Program-made: the position numbers and the translations under genes | Assembly: GCA_032622095.1 (NCBI GenBank) | Contig: CP136065.1 | Coordinates: 117,715,195 to 117,779,194 of the forward strand | Reading direction: 5' to 3' | Source of the DNA: Siphonodentalium dalli | Lineage: Eukaryota; Mollusca; Scaphopoda; Gadilida; Siphonodentaliidae | Length of the DNA stretch: 64,000 nt | The notes under the pieces: generated by a model | What the model saw: only the letters and a program-made list of their open reading frames with translations | What the model was told of the DNA's origin: nothing | The model's database searches: none | Shown: positions 24,316 through 34,830 of the stretch, piece after piece | Numbering within the stretch: position 1 is the stretch's first letter | Layout of the letters: every line of letters begins with the position of its first letter

Positions 24316-25158
24316 AATTAATATATCATATAGCCACTGCCCGTATATGGGCGGACTTGCATACTTACAGAATGTTTATGTTTCTATTCTTATTTCCTAT
24401 TACTCTCTCCCTTTCCTTGGACCCACACTCTGCTTGCTTATACATACTTGGAATGTCTCCTGTTTATACATTTCTTAATTTGTTGCTCTTTTCTCTTTCT
24501 CTTTTTGTGAACAAACAATCTGAAGTTGTCCGCCGACCGGATGTCATTCACTGGGTTTATGTCGCGAGCCGGTCCTCCCCATTTGTAAGTAATTATATTA
24601 TTAAATGATAGACATTGTTAGCTATCGGGCGAGGATCGGCTGTTATTTTATCAGATCGTCTCGGTTACCGAAAAAGTTCAGACTAGATAGATTATCTTCT
24701 CAGCTTACATTGCTATATCTTATTCTAAGATTCCGAGGCATTTCTTCTGAGGTGGCGATCGTTATACTTGTATCACTGTTATTCTTACACTTGCGAGAAA
24801 CTGAATCAGTACTAGATAATCTCATGAAAATGAATATTGAGCGAACTTACAAATGTGATGGCATTTCTTGTTATCATACAAAGATGCCCATATTCCTTCT
24901 AGTTGTTGTAATATTGATAGACCTTATTATATTGCTGATTATCTTAAGCGGAAATATCGAAACTAACCCTGGGCCTATACCAGGATATCCTGCAACCGAT
25001 AACACATGTTCTATAATACAATTGAAACTCAGAGTATACGACATAAAAGGGACACCCTCAATGCGGAATTGACCGATTATGATATTTGTCTTTTTACTGA
25101 AACCTGACTAGACCAGTCTGTTCCTAATTCTGAAATTATGCTTCATGGACATCATGAA
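24316..25158 (+). pseudogene. CR1/L2-like LINE, 5' fragment (tandem-duplicate copy 1)
   Basis: It is nearly identical (about 99% by eye) to 28,233-29,077. It encodes the hydrophobic N-terminal region, the 2A-like SGNIETNPGP and the start of the endonuclease. The sequence then stops abruptly at CCTATACGT and joins 122-bp monomer sequence at about 25,159, which is the junction of the tandem duplication. It shares the TGA stop (25,105-25,107) with the other copy and has extra changes of its own, such as a 1-nt loss near 25,026. It cannot be an active element. Confidence 0.88.
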
Positions 25159-28100
25159 CCTATACGTCTGTGCGAAGCTGGCGTCGCACGGGCTCGGCGA
25201 CCCGATAAAATTCGTATCCGGGGCAAGATACATTCACATAGCAAATTTCAAGTCGATAGCCCCACCAGTTTCTATATATGAGATGTTCCCGTATATCTCT
25301 CTGCAGATGCTAATAACGTTGAATGGTAAACAAACGCTCTTTATAGCGATGCGTCAAAAACAAACGCTCATTAAATTATCACTTGATTAACCACCGCAGT
25401 GCCGTTTTTTGTGACTGAGAGTGGAGAATGGGTGCTCTGGGCTTCTCCAAAATGCGACGTCGACGATTCTCGTGGCATTTTACCTTTGGATAGGAAGTTT
25501 GGTCTCGATCGGTCAACCCGTTTTCGATTCTATAAAGGACATACAGACAGACAGAGGTCTTCAAAATATATATGAGATAGCCGATGAGCCCGACGTTGTC
25601 CGGGCTATTCAAAAACCAAATTTCAAGTCGATAGCTCTACCCAGCCCGACGTTGTCCGGGCTATTATTTCAAGTAAATAGCTCTACCCGTTTCCGAGATC
25701 TGGTCTGCGCATGCGCGAAGCTGGTGTCACACGGGCTCGGCGACCCGATAACATTCGTATCCGGGGCAAGATACATTCACATAGCAAATTTCAAGTCGAT
25801 AGCTCCACCCGTTTCCGAGATCTCGTCTGCGCATGCGCGAAGCTGGCGTCGCACGGGCTCGGCGACCCGATAAAATTCGTATCCGGGCCAAGATACATTC
25901 ACATAGCAAATTTCAAGTCGATAGCTCCACCCGTTTCCGAGATCTCGTCTGCGGATGCGCTGCACGGGCGTCGCACGGGCTCGCCAATACGACAACGACG
26001 ACCGCCTGGTCAAACTACACACACACACAAGTTTCGTCCCGATCGGTCGAGAATCGTAGATTTGTATAAATGACAGACAGACAGACAGACAGAGGTCTTC
26101 AAAATATATTATAGACTAGCCGATGAGCCCGACGTTGTCCGGGCTATTCAAAAACCAAATTTCAAGTCGATAGCTCCACCCGTTTCCGAGATCTGGTCTG
26201 CGCATGCGCGAAGCTGGCGTCGGACGGGCTCGGCGACCCGATAAAATTCGTATCCCGGGCAAGATACATTCACAAATCAAATTTCAAGTCGATAGCTCCA
26301 CCAGTTTCCGAGATCTGGTCTGCGCACGCGCGAAGCTGGCGTCGCACGGGCTCGGCGACCCGATAAAATTCGTATCCGGTGCAAGATACATTCACATAGC
26401 AAATTTCAAGTCGATAGCTCCACCCGTTTCCGAGATCTCGTCTGCGCATGCGCGAAGCTGGCTGTTTCCGAGATCTCGTCTGCGCATGCGCGAAGCTGGT
26501 GTCGCATGGGCTCGGCGACCCGATCAAATTCGTATCCGGGGCAAGATACATTCACATATCAAATTTCAAGTCGATAGCTCCACCCGTTTCCGAGATTTCC
26601 GAGATCCCGTCTGCGCATGCGCGAAGATGGCATTGCACGGGCTCGGCGACCCGATGAAATTCGTATCCGGGGCAAGATACATTCACATACCAAATTTCAA
26701 GTCGATAGCTCCACCCGTTTCCGAGATATCGTCTGCGCATGCGCGAAGCTGGCGTCGCACGGGCTCGGCGACCCGATAAAATTCGTATCCGGGGCAAGAT
26801 ACATTCACATACCAAATTTCAAGTCGATAGCTCCACCCTTTTCCGATATCTCGTCTGCGCATGCGCGAAGCTGGCGTCGCACGGGCTCGGCGACCCGATA
26901 AAATTCGTATCCGGGGCAAGATACATTCACATAGCAAATTTCAAGTCGATAGCTCCACCCGTTTCCGAGATCTCGTCTGCGCATGCGCTGCACGGGCTCC
27001 GCATGGGCTCGCCAATACGACAACGTCCACCGCCTGGTCAAACTACACACACGTACCAAGTTTCGTCCCGATCGGTCGAGAATCGTAGATTTGTATAAAT
27101 GACAGACAAACATACATAGGGCCTACAGACAAACAGACAAAGGTCTTCAAAATATATATGAGACTAGCCGATGAGCCCGACGTTGTCCGGGCTATTCAAA
27201 AACCAATTTTCAAGTCGATAGCTCTACCCAGCCCGACGTTGTCCGGGCTATTCAAAAACCAAATTTCAAGTCGATAGCTGTACCCGTTTCCTAGATCTGG
27301 TCTGCGCATGCGCGAAGCTGGCGTCGCACGGGCTCGGCGACCCGATAAAATTCGTATCCGGGGCAAGATACATTCACATACCAAATTTCAAGTCGATAGC
27401 TCCACCCGTTTCCGAGATCTCGTCTGCGCATGCGCGAAGCTGGCGTCGCACGGGCTCGGCGACCCGATAAAATTCGTATCCGGGGCAAGATACATTCACA
27501 TACCAAATTTCAAGTCGATAGCTCCACCCGTTTCCAAGATCTCGTCTGCGCATGCGCGAAGCGGGCGCCGCACGGGCTCGCCAATACGACAACGGTCCAC
27601 CGCCTGGTCAAACTACACACACGTACCAAGTTTCGTCCCGATCGGTCGAGAATCGTAGATTTGTATCAATGACAGACAAACATACAGACAGACAGACAAA
27701 CAGAGGTCTTCAAAATATATATGAGACTCGCCGATGAGCCCGACGTTGTCCGCGCTATTCAAAAACCAAATTTCAAGTCGATAGCTCCACCCGTTCCCGA
27801 GATCTCGTCTGCGCATGCGCGAAGCTGGCGTCGCACGGGCTCGGCGACCAGATAAAATTCGTATCCGGGGCAAGATACATTCACATACCAAATTTCAAGT
27901 CGATAGCTCCACCCGTTTCCGAGATCTGGTCTGCGCATGCGCGAAGCTGGCGTCGCACGGGCTCGGCGACCCGATAAAATTCGTATCCGGGGCAAGATAC
28001 ATTCACATAGCAAATTTCAAGCCGATAGCTCCACCCGTTTCCGAGATCTCGTCTGCGCATACGCGAAGCGGGCGCCGCACGGGCTCGCCAATACGACAAC

Positions 28101-28220
28101 GTACCAAGTTTCGTCCCGATCGGTCGAGAATCGTAGATTTGTATAAATGACAGACAAACAGACAGACAGAGGTCTTCAAAATATATATGAGATATGTGTA
28201 TATTTGTCCTTTATAGACTC
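25159..28220. mobile_element. Pearl/Helitron-like 122-bp array, second (duplicated) copy
   Basis: It repeats 21,480-24,303 in the same order. The offset between copies is 3,681 bp at the left. It becomes 3,803 and then 3,925 bp after two extra 122-bp monomers, and 3,917 bp after an 8-bp loss in the microsatellite. The copies therefore differ mainly by whole-monomer gain and GACA slippage. Confidence 0.85.
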
Positions 28221-28863
28221 CTAAACGGCTGGAATTAATATATCATATAGCCACTGCCCGTATATGGGCGGACTTGCATACTTACAGAATGTTTATGTTT
28301 CTATTCTTATTTCCTATTACTCTCTCCCTTTCCTTGGACCCACACTCTGCTTGCTTATACATACTTGGAATGTCTCCTGTTTATACATTTCTTAATTTGT
28401 TGCTCTTTTCTCTTTCTCTTTTTGTGAACAAACAATCTGAAGTTGTCCGCCGACCGGATGTCATTCACTGGGTTTATGTCGCGAGCCGGTCCTCCCCATT
28501 TGTAAGTAATTATATTATTAAATGATAGACATTGTTAGCTATCGGGCGAGGATCGGCTGTTATTTTATCAGATCGTCTCGGTTACCGAAAAGGTTCAGAC
28601 TAGATAGATTATCTTCTCAGCTTACATTGCTATATCTTATTCTAAGATTCCGAGGCATTTCTTCTGAGGTGGCGATCGTTATACTTGTATCACTGTTATT
28701 CTTACACTTGCGAGAAACTGAATCAGTACTAGATAATCTCATGAAAATGAATATTGAGCGAACTTACAAATGTGATGGCATTTCTTGTTATCATACAAAG
28801 ATGCCCATATTCCTTCTAGTTGTTGTATTATTGATAGACCTTATTATATTGCTGATTATCTTA

Positions 28864-28893
28864 AGCGGAAATATCGAAACTAACCCTGGGCCT
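28864..28893 (+). other. 2A-like ribosome-skipping peptide in the LINE leader
   Basis: The codons give SGNIETNPGP, residues 115-124 of the frame opening at 28,522. They are directly preceded by a ~20-residue hydrophobic stretch (PIFLLVVVLLIDLIILLIIL). The consensus is D-(V/I)-E-x-N-P-G-P with the break before the last Pro. Here the first Asp is Asn, which may weaken skipping. 2A-like peptides are known from CR1-like and other non-LTR elements of invertebrates. The duplicate copy has the same peptide at about 24,947-24,976. Confidence 0.8.
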
Positions 28894-30342
28894 ATACCAG
28901 GATATCCTGCAACCGACAACACATGTTCTATAATACAATTGAATACTCAGAGTATACGACATAAAATGGACACCCTCAATGCGGAATTGACCGATTATGA
29001 TATTTGTCTTTTTACTGAAACCTGACTAGACCAGTCTGTTCCTAATTCTGAAATTATGCTTCATGGATTTCATGAACCTATACGTAACGATAGGGGATTA
29101 GACACAACAGGAGGTGGTGTCTGTATATTTCTGAGAAATACTCTACCGTTTAAAATGAGGCCTGATCTTATAGATCCAAATATTGAATCTGTGTGGGTGG
29201 AAGTGTGTCTTAGTGGTAAGACAATTTTAATTGGATGTTATTACAGACCACCATCTCGCCAGTCTCGTCATGGGACAGCATCGAAATAAATATTAAAAAT
29301 GCTATTGATGATGTGCATAAGGTTATCATTGGAGGTGACTTCAATGAAAATTACAATTCCGCGAGCTGCGCCTCAAAAATAAATGGTCTAAAAACTAGAT
29401 GTGGATTAATCCAGTTAGTTAATGAATGCACTCATTTCACGGAGTCTTCAGAAACCACTCTGGATCTGTTTTTAACAAATTATGGTGATATTGTTGATAA
29501 AACTGAAGTTATGTCCCCTTTCTTTCCAGAAATGATACGGTACCATTGCCCCGTAAAAATTACACTAAACTTCCACATTGAACGTGCGTCAATAATTACT
29601 CGACGAATATGGAATTTCGATAGAGCTAACTTCGAGGCAATGAATCATACGTTTTCTGCTTGGGATTACCGGGATATTGTCCGCACCACTCCCGTGTCTG
29701 CTCTCGTAACTCACTATACTGATAAAATCCACCAAGTTTGCCAGGAATTTATACCAAGTAAGGTTGTACATATTAGAAGGGACGTTCCAGAATGGCTTAC
29801 TTGCGGTTTAAGACAACTAATGAGACAACGAAATAGATTGCATAAAAGTGCTAAAATCAAAAACACACCTAATACATGGAGTAAATTTCGGGCGAAACGA
29901 AACGAAGTCATTAGCGCAGTCCGGAAAGCCAAATTGGATTATGATAACAAAATTGATGCAATACTTATTAATGACTCCGACAACTCAACATGGTGGAAAC
30001 AATTTCAGAAATTAATCTCAAATGGTAAGCGCAATTCACTACCCCCTCTCCAACTCAATGGCGAGCACATTATTTCTACTGTAGATAAAGTTAATGCTTT
30101 AAATTCATACTTTTGTGATATATCCAGCATAGATGATTCTGTACATGATCTTCCCATACAATCTCTACTAATAACGGGCAACCCTACGCTGGGTGAGCTC
30201 AAGATAACGACAATTGACGTTTATGATGCTCTAAATGGTATGAAACCATCTAAGGCGTGTGGTCCAGATATGATAAATCCTAGGGTCCTAAAACAATGTG
30301 CCAAATCACTCTGTGAATCTATAACACTGTTATGCAATGCAT

Positions 30343-30347
30343 TTAGT
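30343..30347. repeat. Target-site duplication TTAGT (left)
   Basis: TTAGT directly precedes CACGGTGGGG. The same five bases follow CCCCACCGTG at 35,350-35,354. Counting one copy only, the LINE reading frame continues without a break (A-F-S then E-N), which shows the exact insertion point. Confidence 0.9.
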
Positions 30348-30866
30348 CACGGTGGGGAATCACGTGGTTTCGAGTTGATGAGTACCACGATTTTAAATGG
30401 CGGCGGACAGAGAAAGTGTGCCAAGAAACGACGAAAGAGGTAATAAACTACGATATGACATATTACATATTATTTTGGCAGCGACGAGCATATGCTACAC
30501 TATTTTTTATACAAGATGATACCTCATATGTGTCCAAACTCACATTTGTTTGCTCAAACATTCTGACCAAATGTCGTCAGTCGGACGATTTTTCACGATG
30601 TTTTCACGATGTGTTTACTGGTGTATTCCACGAACATTCTATATTTTCATGCCTTTTCTCTAGTTGGACCAAAAATATTGTTACTGGTGTTATGTTTACT
30701 GAAAGAAAGCACATTTAGTCGGCAATATATTGAACCTTCTTTTAAAGAAAATATATTTTTCCTTGTGAATCATAGCTTTTTCATTAGTGGTGAGTGTACA
30801 TGCACCACAATTAATTGGTGAGTTACCACGAACTTGTTCGGAATCGATTGAATAAATGGAGGACAG
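30348..30866 (+). repeat. Left 519-bp terminal inverted repeat
   Basis: It is matched by the reverse complement of 34,831-35,349, from CACGGTGGGGAATCACGTGG to GGAGGACAG. It contains a promoter-side leader, the ATG at 30,397 and the first splice donor, so any transcription start in the TIR would drive both convergent genes. Confidence 0.93.
30397..30439 (+). CDS. Zinc-finger gene of the 5-kb element, exon 1 (in the TIR)
   Basis: ATGGCGGCGG opens 14 codons, MAADRESVPRNDER, plus one extra base. The donor is G|GTAATA at 30,440. The start lies in an AAATGGCGGC context. The one-base remainder fits exon 2, which starts AT to make GAT (Asp). The right TIR holds the same exon on the other strand with one residue changed (Lys for the last Arg). 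Because it is in both TIRs, selection or gene conversion on the TIR would keep the two copies alike. Confidence 0.72.
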
Positions 30867-30954
30867 CCGGCTTATATCGAACTTTACAAAAGGAGTACAG
30901 CTAATTAGGTCTGAGCCGTCCAAACTACATGTACCCTAGATGTAAAGAATATAT

Positions 30955-31044
30955 GGTCAAGTTCAGTTCTGATTAAAACCATACTCAGACTCTAAAAGTA
31001 CTTTTAGAGTCTGAGTATGGTTTTAATCAGAACTGGGTCAAGTT
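30955..31044. repeat. 72-bp perfect palindrome flanked by 9-bp direct repeats
   Basis: 30,964-31,035 is a perfect inverted repeat of 36+36 bp with no spacer (CAGTTCTGATTAAAACC.../...GGTTTTAATCAGAACTG). GGTCAAGTT flanks it directly on both sides (30,955-30,963 and 31,036-31,044). It has the form of a tiny foldback insertion with a 9-bp target duplication. It lies in intron 1 of the zinc-finger gene. Confidence 0.95.
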
Positions 31045-31094
31045 ATATATATGCTACGTGTGCTGTTAATGGTCGTTGATCACCATTTGGTAAT

Positions 31095-31175
31095 GAGTGT
31101 AAGATAAGATAAGATAAGTTTATTGACAGATACGCCCACTCGAGGCCGATGTCAAACGAGTTACATAAATAAAAT
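31095..31175 (-). repeat. LINE-type 3' tail with (TAAGA)n
   Basis: On the minus strand the sequence reads ATCTGTCAATAAACTTATCT followed by repeated TATCT units. AATAAA and a short pentanucleotide run at the end are typical of L2/CR1-like LINE or SINE termini. No coding part is seen next to it. Confidence 0.55.
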
Positions 31176-31378
31176 GTATTAATGTTCAATGTTTGGTGAT
31201 TCACACCGTTTATGTAGAAAGAGTTGGACCATGTTGCAGATGATATTACATGTGTTGGGTTCATCATTTCTCAAGACGATTAAGATAATGACAATAATAA
31301 ATGTTGGACCATATAATAACACGAAATATTGTCACAGAAATATTCCTACGTACGATTTAATTTGTGTTTTTTTTTCAG

Positions 31379-31541
31379 ATGAAATGGCCGAGACCAAAAA
31401 AGTTATGTTGTGCAGTACCTGTGGTAAGCAGTTTGCATCCAAGTCGGGCTTGAGTTGCCATACACGTGCCCACAAAAAGGAGGCCCCATATAGCTGCTGC
31501 GGAAAATGTTTCTATAGTATGGCAAATTTGCATCGACACAG
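31379..31541 (+). CDS. Zinc-finger gene of the 5-kb element, exon 2 (fingers 1-2)
   Basis: The acceptor is a long T tract plus CAG (31,376-31,378) and the donor is CACAG|GTAAAC (31,542). It encodes DEMAETKKVM, then finger 1 (CSTCGKQFASKSGLSCHTRAH, with C-x2-C-x12-H-x3-H spacing), then a variant finger 2 (YSCCGKCFYSMANLHRHR, completed by Cys from exon 3). It enters in phase 1, matching exon 1, and leaves in phase 2, matching exon 3. DNA binding is inferred from the finger type. No other domain is present. Confidence 0.78.
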
Positions 31542-32557
31542 GTAAACTTAATTAAAGTTTGATCTTTTTTTCAGAAACCATATACATGTAGGAAGTTACA
31601 TAATTATACCATATGTAGATGGGTAATATCATGGATGTATTAGATGGTTGTAATTTTAGCCACGTAATGGCTCCATTGTGCCGTGTTCTAGAAAATAACG
31701 CAGTATTAACAATACATTTAAAACTTAAAAGAATTACATTTGACCCAAGATGGCGGAGTTTCCATGATTCACCGAGGAAGTTGGATAAGCGTTTAATACG
31801 CTTTCCATATGGTATAATATACAAATATTTTAAGTTAAAGGACGATTTGTTGCCGGATACGGTGGCATGGGAGGCAAAGTGAGATTATTATCCGGCGCTA
31901 GCCGAGCCTGATATTCATCTCGCTAAGCCTCTCTTGCCACCGCAGCCGACAACTAAGAGTCCTGTAGCGATGTGTTCATGCATTCAGGTTAAGATTTTGA
32001 ATTACTTGTATAGTCCTACGAAGTTCAATAGATTATAGTAAGTTAGTTATGTCGTTTTAGGACAACAAACTGAGTATGTCGTTAATGTATGAGTCTTTAG
32101 AATTCCTTAAATATATCACAAGCAGGTTTGGCTACATGTCGCTATTATTTTTTTTAATTCGCGGAAAATGATTTCCGACATATTTCCCTTTTATTGGCAC
32201 CAAAATACACAGAAAATATCACAGAGGCGAGTTCCAAGAAAAACAAGATGGCGTCTGTTGTCCCCATATACCCACTGGGGCTTTCAATATGGGGTCGCTG
32301 TCATTCACGATGAACCTAATATGCCATCACCTCCGGTTAGTTGATCTCCATTCTCATTGGTCAATTTAATATGCCAACATGATAAAACAACGACGCCCCC
32401 ATATATTGCAATGACCAGCATGATAAATTTCCACCTGGCCAAGCGACAAATAGTGCGATTTAGTTTGGGTGATTGATTTTTCATGGTAATTTATATTGAT
32501 TATACGTCAGTGATATATCGTATGACAACAAGTAAACTATTCGTCGTTGTGTTTTAG
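31542..32557 (+). other. Intron 2 of the zinc-finger gene
   Basis: It runs from GTAAAC to TTTTAG. It contains an unrecognised open frame (ATG at about 31,634, ending VAWEAK at 31,882) and AACAAGATGGCGTC near 32,246. I could not assign a function. Confidence 0.55.
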
Positions 32558-32831
32558 GTGCAGCAAACACGGAGACGAAGGGAGGTACGTTTGTGATAAA
32601 TGCCAAAAAAAATAATTTGCGAATGCAACAGATGTCAGAAAGCACGAACGACTGAAACACAGCGATCCAACCTTCAAATGCATTGAATGCGGTGCAGCAT
32701 TTCGTACCAAGGTCCGATTGACAGGGCACATGGACATTCATAGCGGGGACCGGAGGTATCGGTGCGAATGTGGTAAACTCTATAGGCACGAAAGCAATCT
32801 ATATCGACATAAGAAGAAATGCGTTTGTTAG
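32558..32831 (+). pseudogene. Zinc-finger gene of the 5-kb element, exon 3 (fingers 3-5, one in-frame stop)
   Basis: The acceptor is TTTTAG (32,556-32,557). The reading CSKHGDEGRYVCDKCQKK meets TAA at 32,613-32,615 and continues in frame as FANATDVRKHERLKH. Without that triplet the spacing is a perfect C-x2-C-x12-H-x4-H, so the stop looks like a 3-bp insertion next to an A8 run. Finger 4 is CIECGAAFRTKVRLTGHMDI-H. Finger 5 is YRCECGKLYRHESNLYRH-KKKC, a C-x-C...H-x3-C variant. The frame ends VC-TAG (32,829-32,831). In this copy the gene is probably broken, or truncated after finger 2. AATAAA occurs downstream (about 33,247 and 33,992). Confidence 0.76.
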
Positions 32832-32954
32832 AACGTTGCTAAATGAAGTTTTCATAGTTATATTTTGTCAGAAATGTATCATCAAATGCAGAATGTATCT
32901 TCAATTAACTGAATAAGCGAGATCACCGAGTCGCGGCCATATTGGGTTCACCAT

Positions 32955-33105
32955 ATTCCGCGGTTTAAGTGCCATGGTCAATGTTCTGGAAGTGCATTCC
33001 ATATATTGAAATCGCGAAATTTCAAAAGCTCCAAATATGGAATCATGAATATTCAATATGGAATGCACCGCCAGAACTCTGACATGTAGCACTTAAACCG
33101 CGGAA
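32955..33105. repeat. Hairpin element in the 5-kb transposon
   Basis: TTCCGCGGTTTAAGTGCCAT and GTGCATTCCATAT on the left pair with ATATGGAATGCAC and AGCACTTAAACCGCGGAA on the right. Arms are about 50 bp. Confidence 0.82.
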
Positions 33106-33177
33106 CGGGCCGCATCGCGGTGGTCTGGCTTATTATCTTCAGATATTGTCTAGTCATGCAGAATGTTGAACGGTATA

Positions 33178-33860
33178 CTGTACACTAAAACTGGTCATTT
33201 GCGTGACCATCTCCTTTTATACTCAAAATAATGTATGCAACAAATGAATAAATTTGAGCAACGGGTTAGCGCAAAATACACTGGTGCTCCGTGAACGATG
33301 CAAACAAAATGGTAGCTACAATGCAAATGAATTTATAACTGGGGGTCATAAATTCATTTTCATGATAATTACCGTGTTGTTTGCATCGTTCGTTGAGCAT
33401 ACGAGTGTTTTTGTACTAACCCATGACTCACTTTCATTCATTTATTTCATATATTCTGTAGAGTATAAAAGGAGATTCTCTCATAAATGGCCGGATTTAG
33501 TGTACAGTACCCATTTAAAGAGGGGCTGTACACAAAATCCATCCATGTATGGTGCCATCTCCTAGTATACTCAACAGAATATATGCAACAAATGAATGAA
33601 TTTGAGCCAGGGTGAGAGCAAAATACACTCATGTGCTCTATGAACGATGTTAACAGCATGGTAATTATAATGAAAATGAGTTTAGCGAACCATCACCTAA
33701 GTTTCATTATAATTACCATGTTGTTTACGTCTATCATAGAACGCATGGGTTATTTCGCACTCATTCCTGGCTCAAATTCATTTATTTGTTGCATATTTTC
33801 TGTTGAGTATAATAGGAGATGGCCCCATAACTGGCTGGCTTTAGTGTGCAGTCCCCATTT
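33178..33860. mobile_element. Two tandem MITE-like foldback units
   Basis: Unit A (33,180-33,506) starts CTGTACACTAAAACTGG and ends CCGGATTTAGTGTACAG, with TA at both sides. Unit B (about 33,526-33,853) starts CTGTACACAAAATCC and ends GGCTTTAGTGTGCAG. Both share ACCATCTCCTTTTATACTC-like and GAGTATAAAAGGAGAT-like arms and an inner inverted pair around GTAATTATAATG. They lie between the zinc-finger gene and the shared 3' ends. Confidence 0.75.
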
Positions 33861-34025
33861 AACCATGTTGACAAACATTATTGTTTTAACTTTTTCACAT
33901 ATTTTGTATAGTTTATGACGATGTCTGGTTGTTTATTTACACACATCTGTTGTTTATTTTTAATGGCGAGATGCCTAGTTTTAATATTGAATAAAAAACG
34001 AATATTGTAACATTGTTTTATTGTT

Positions 34026-34216
34026 TTATTTATTATTGATCAACATCATATAGCCCCATCTTCTTGTGTGGTAACATCTTTGAATGATTACACCTGGCCT
34101 TTTCCCATCGGACTCCGAGAGTGCCTTTGGGGAACGAATTACGTTCTGTCGATATCGTGCCTTCTTTCTGCTTCCCGGATAGTCGTCTTCTTTCGGCAGA
34201 ATCGAATGTGTAATTT
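34026..34216 (-). CDS. Small basic protein of the 5-kb element, last exon
   Basis: The acceptor is TATCTTTCAG (to 34,217). The exon reads EITHSILPKEDDYPGSRKK..., is rich in Arg/Lys (KKARYRQNVIRSPK, DGKRPG, HTRRWGY), and ends NNK then TAA at 34,028-34,026. AATAAA-type signals follow on the minus strand within a few bases. It enters in phase 1, so it can join the right-TIR exon 1 to give a ~77-residue protein. No domain is recognised. Further exons between 34,217 and 35,257 cannot be excluded. The protein might be the remnant of a longer one. Confidence 0.6.
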
Positions 34217-34830
34217 CTGAAAGATAAAATGGGTGGTTTTGTTGATTAACAATATGAATGAGCATAATATGGCTGTAGTCCGTACAACGATTAGCAGGAT
34301 GTGAGCGACAGATCTACCACGCAATCGGAATAACGCAAAAATGTAAAAACGGGGCTAAAACCATGTAGTCCCATGAGGGAAATATAACATAATGTCTGTA
34401 TCCCATGCTATAAATTTCGAAAGTTTAACATGAAGTGCATATATAGAACACAACGCGCATCGTAATCGAGACTCTTTTATCGAATGAGTTGCGGTTGGCG
34501 CAAGGATATATAACTTTGCGCCGTCCACAACGAGTTCGATAAACGATTCGAGATTATGGTGCAAGTTGTGTTCTGTATTTATTCTATATACGCCGTTCAG
34601 TCAGATAAGTTCAATCCATGAATGTCACCTTCATTGTTACTATAGCCACCCTTATTGTGATTTAAGTCTGACAAATAACCAGTAATTATGGGGGAGATCA
34701 CCGGAAGCGGATGATCGACGTCATCTTTCTTGGCGACAACGTCAACAAGAATAGTTCCGGCTTGTATTCCACTATAGAGGTATACACTAATATGTATTCA
34801 ATGGCTGGGATTCCGTTCGAATAGATGTGA
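34217..34830. other. Internal part of the 5-kb element without recognised exon
   Basis: It lies in the presumed intron of the minus-strand gene. The 34,355-34,564 minus frame (HHNLESFIELVVDGAKLYIL...) has no recognised family. ACGTCATCTTTCTTGGCGAC occurs at about 34,719. Confidence 0.35.

Larger units (their letters stand above)
28233..30347 (+). pseudogene. CR1/L2-like LINE, 5' half: 2A-like leader, APE endonuclease, start of RT
   Basis: The LINE runs 28,233-37,580 (about 4.34 kb without its insertion) between 12-bp duplications CTAAACGGCTGG. After a hydrophobic leader and the 2A-like peptide comes an APE-type endonuclease: LNTQSIRHKMDTL, LFTET, GGGVCIFLRN, CYYRPPS and VIIGGDFNENYN. A linker to the reverse transcriptase follows (DALNGMKPSKACGPDMINPR). 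The reading is broken by TGA at 29,023-29,025 (in place of Trp after TET) and a frameshift at about 29,250-29,262. At AFS (30,347) it is cut by the 5-kb TIR element and resumes at 35,355. The usual SDHxPV motif reads RYHCPV, another sign of decay. Confidence 0.93.

Noticed and set aside
21365-28150. Dozens of open frames on both strands (MREAGVARARRPDK..., MLCECILPRIRI...) across the 122-bp monomers
   Set aside because: They repeat with the monomer, exist in several frames and both strands at once, and vary in length with monomer number; they are by-products of the satellite.
34026-34565. Transposase remnant in the minus-strand gene of the 5-kb element
   Set aside because: No DDE/DDD-type motif spacing or RAG/CMC-like block could be recognised; it is annotated only as a small basic protein.
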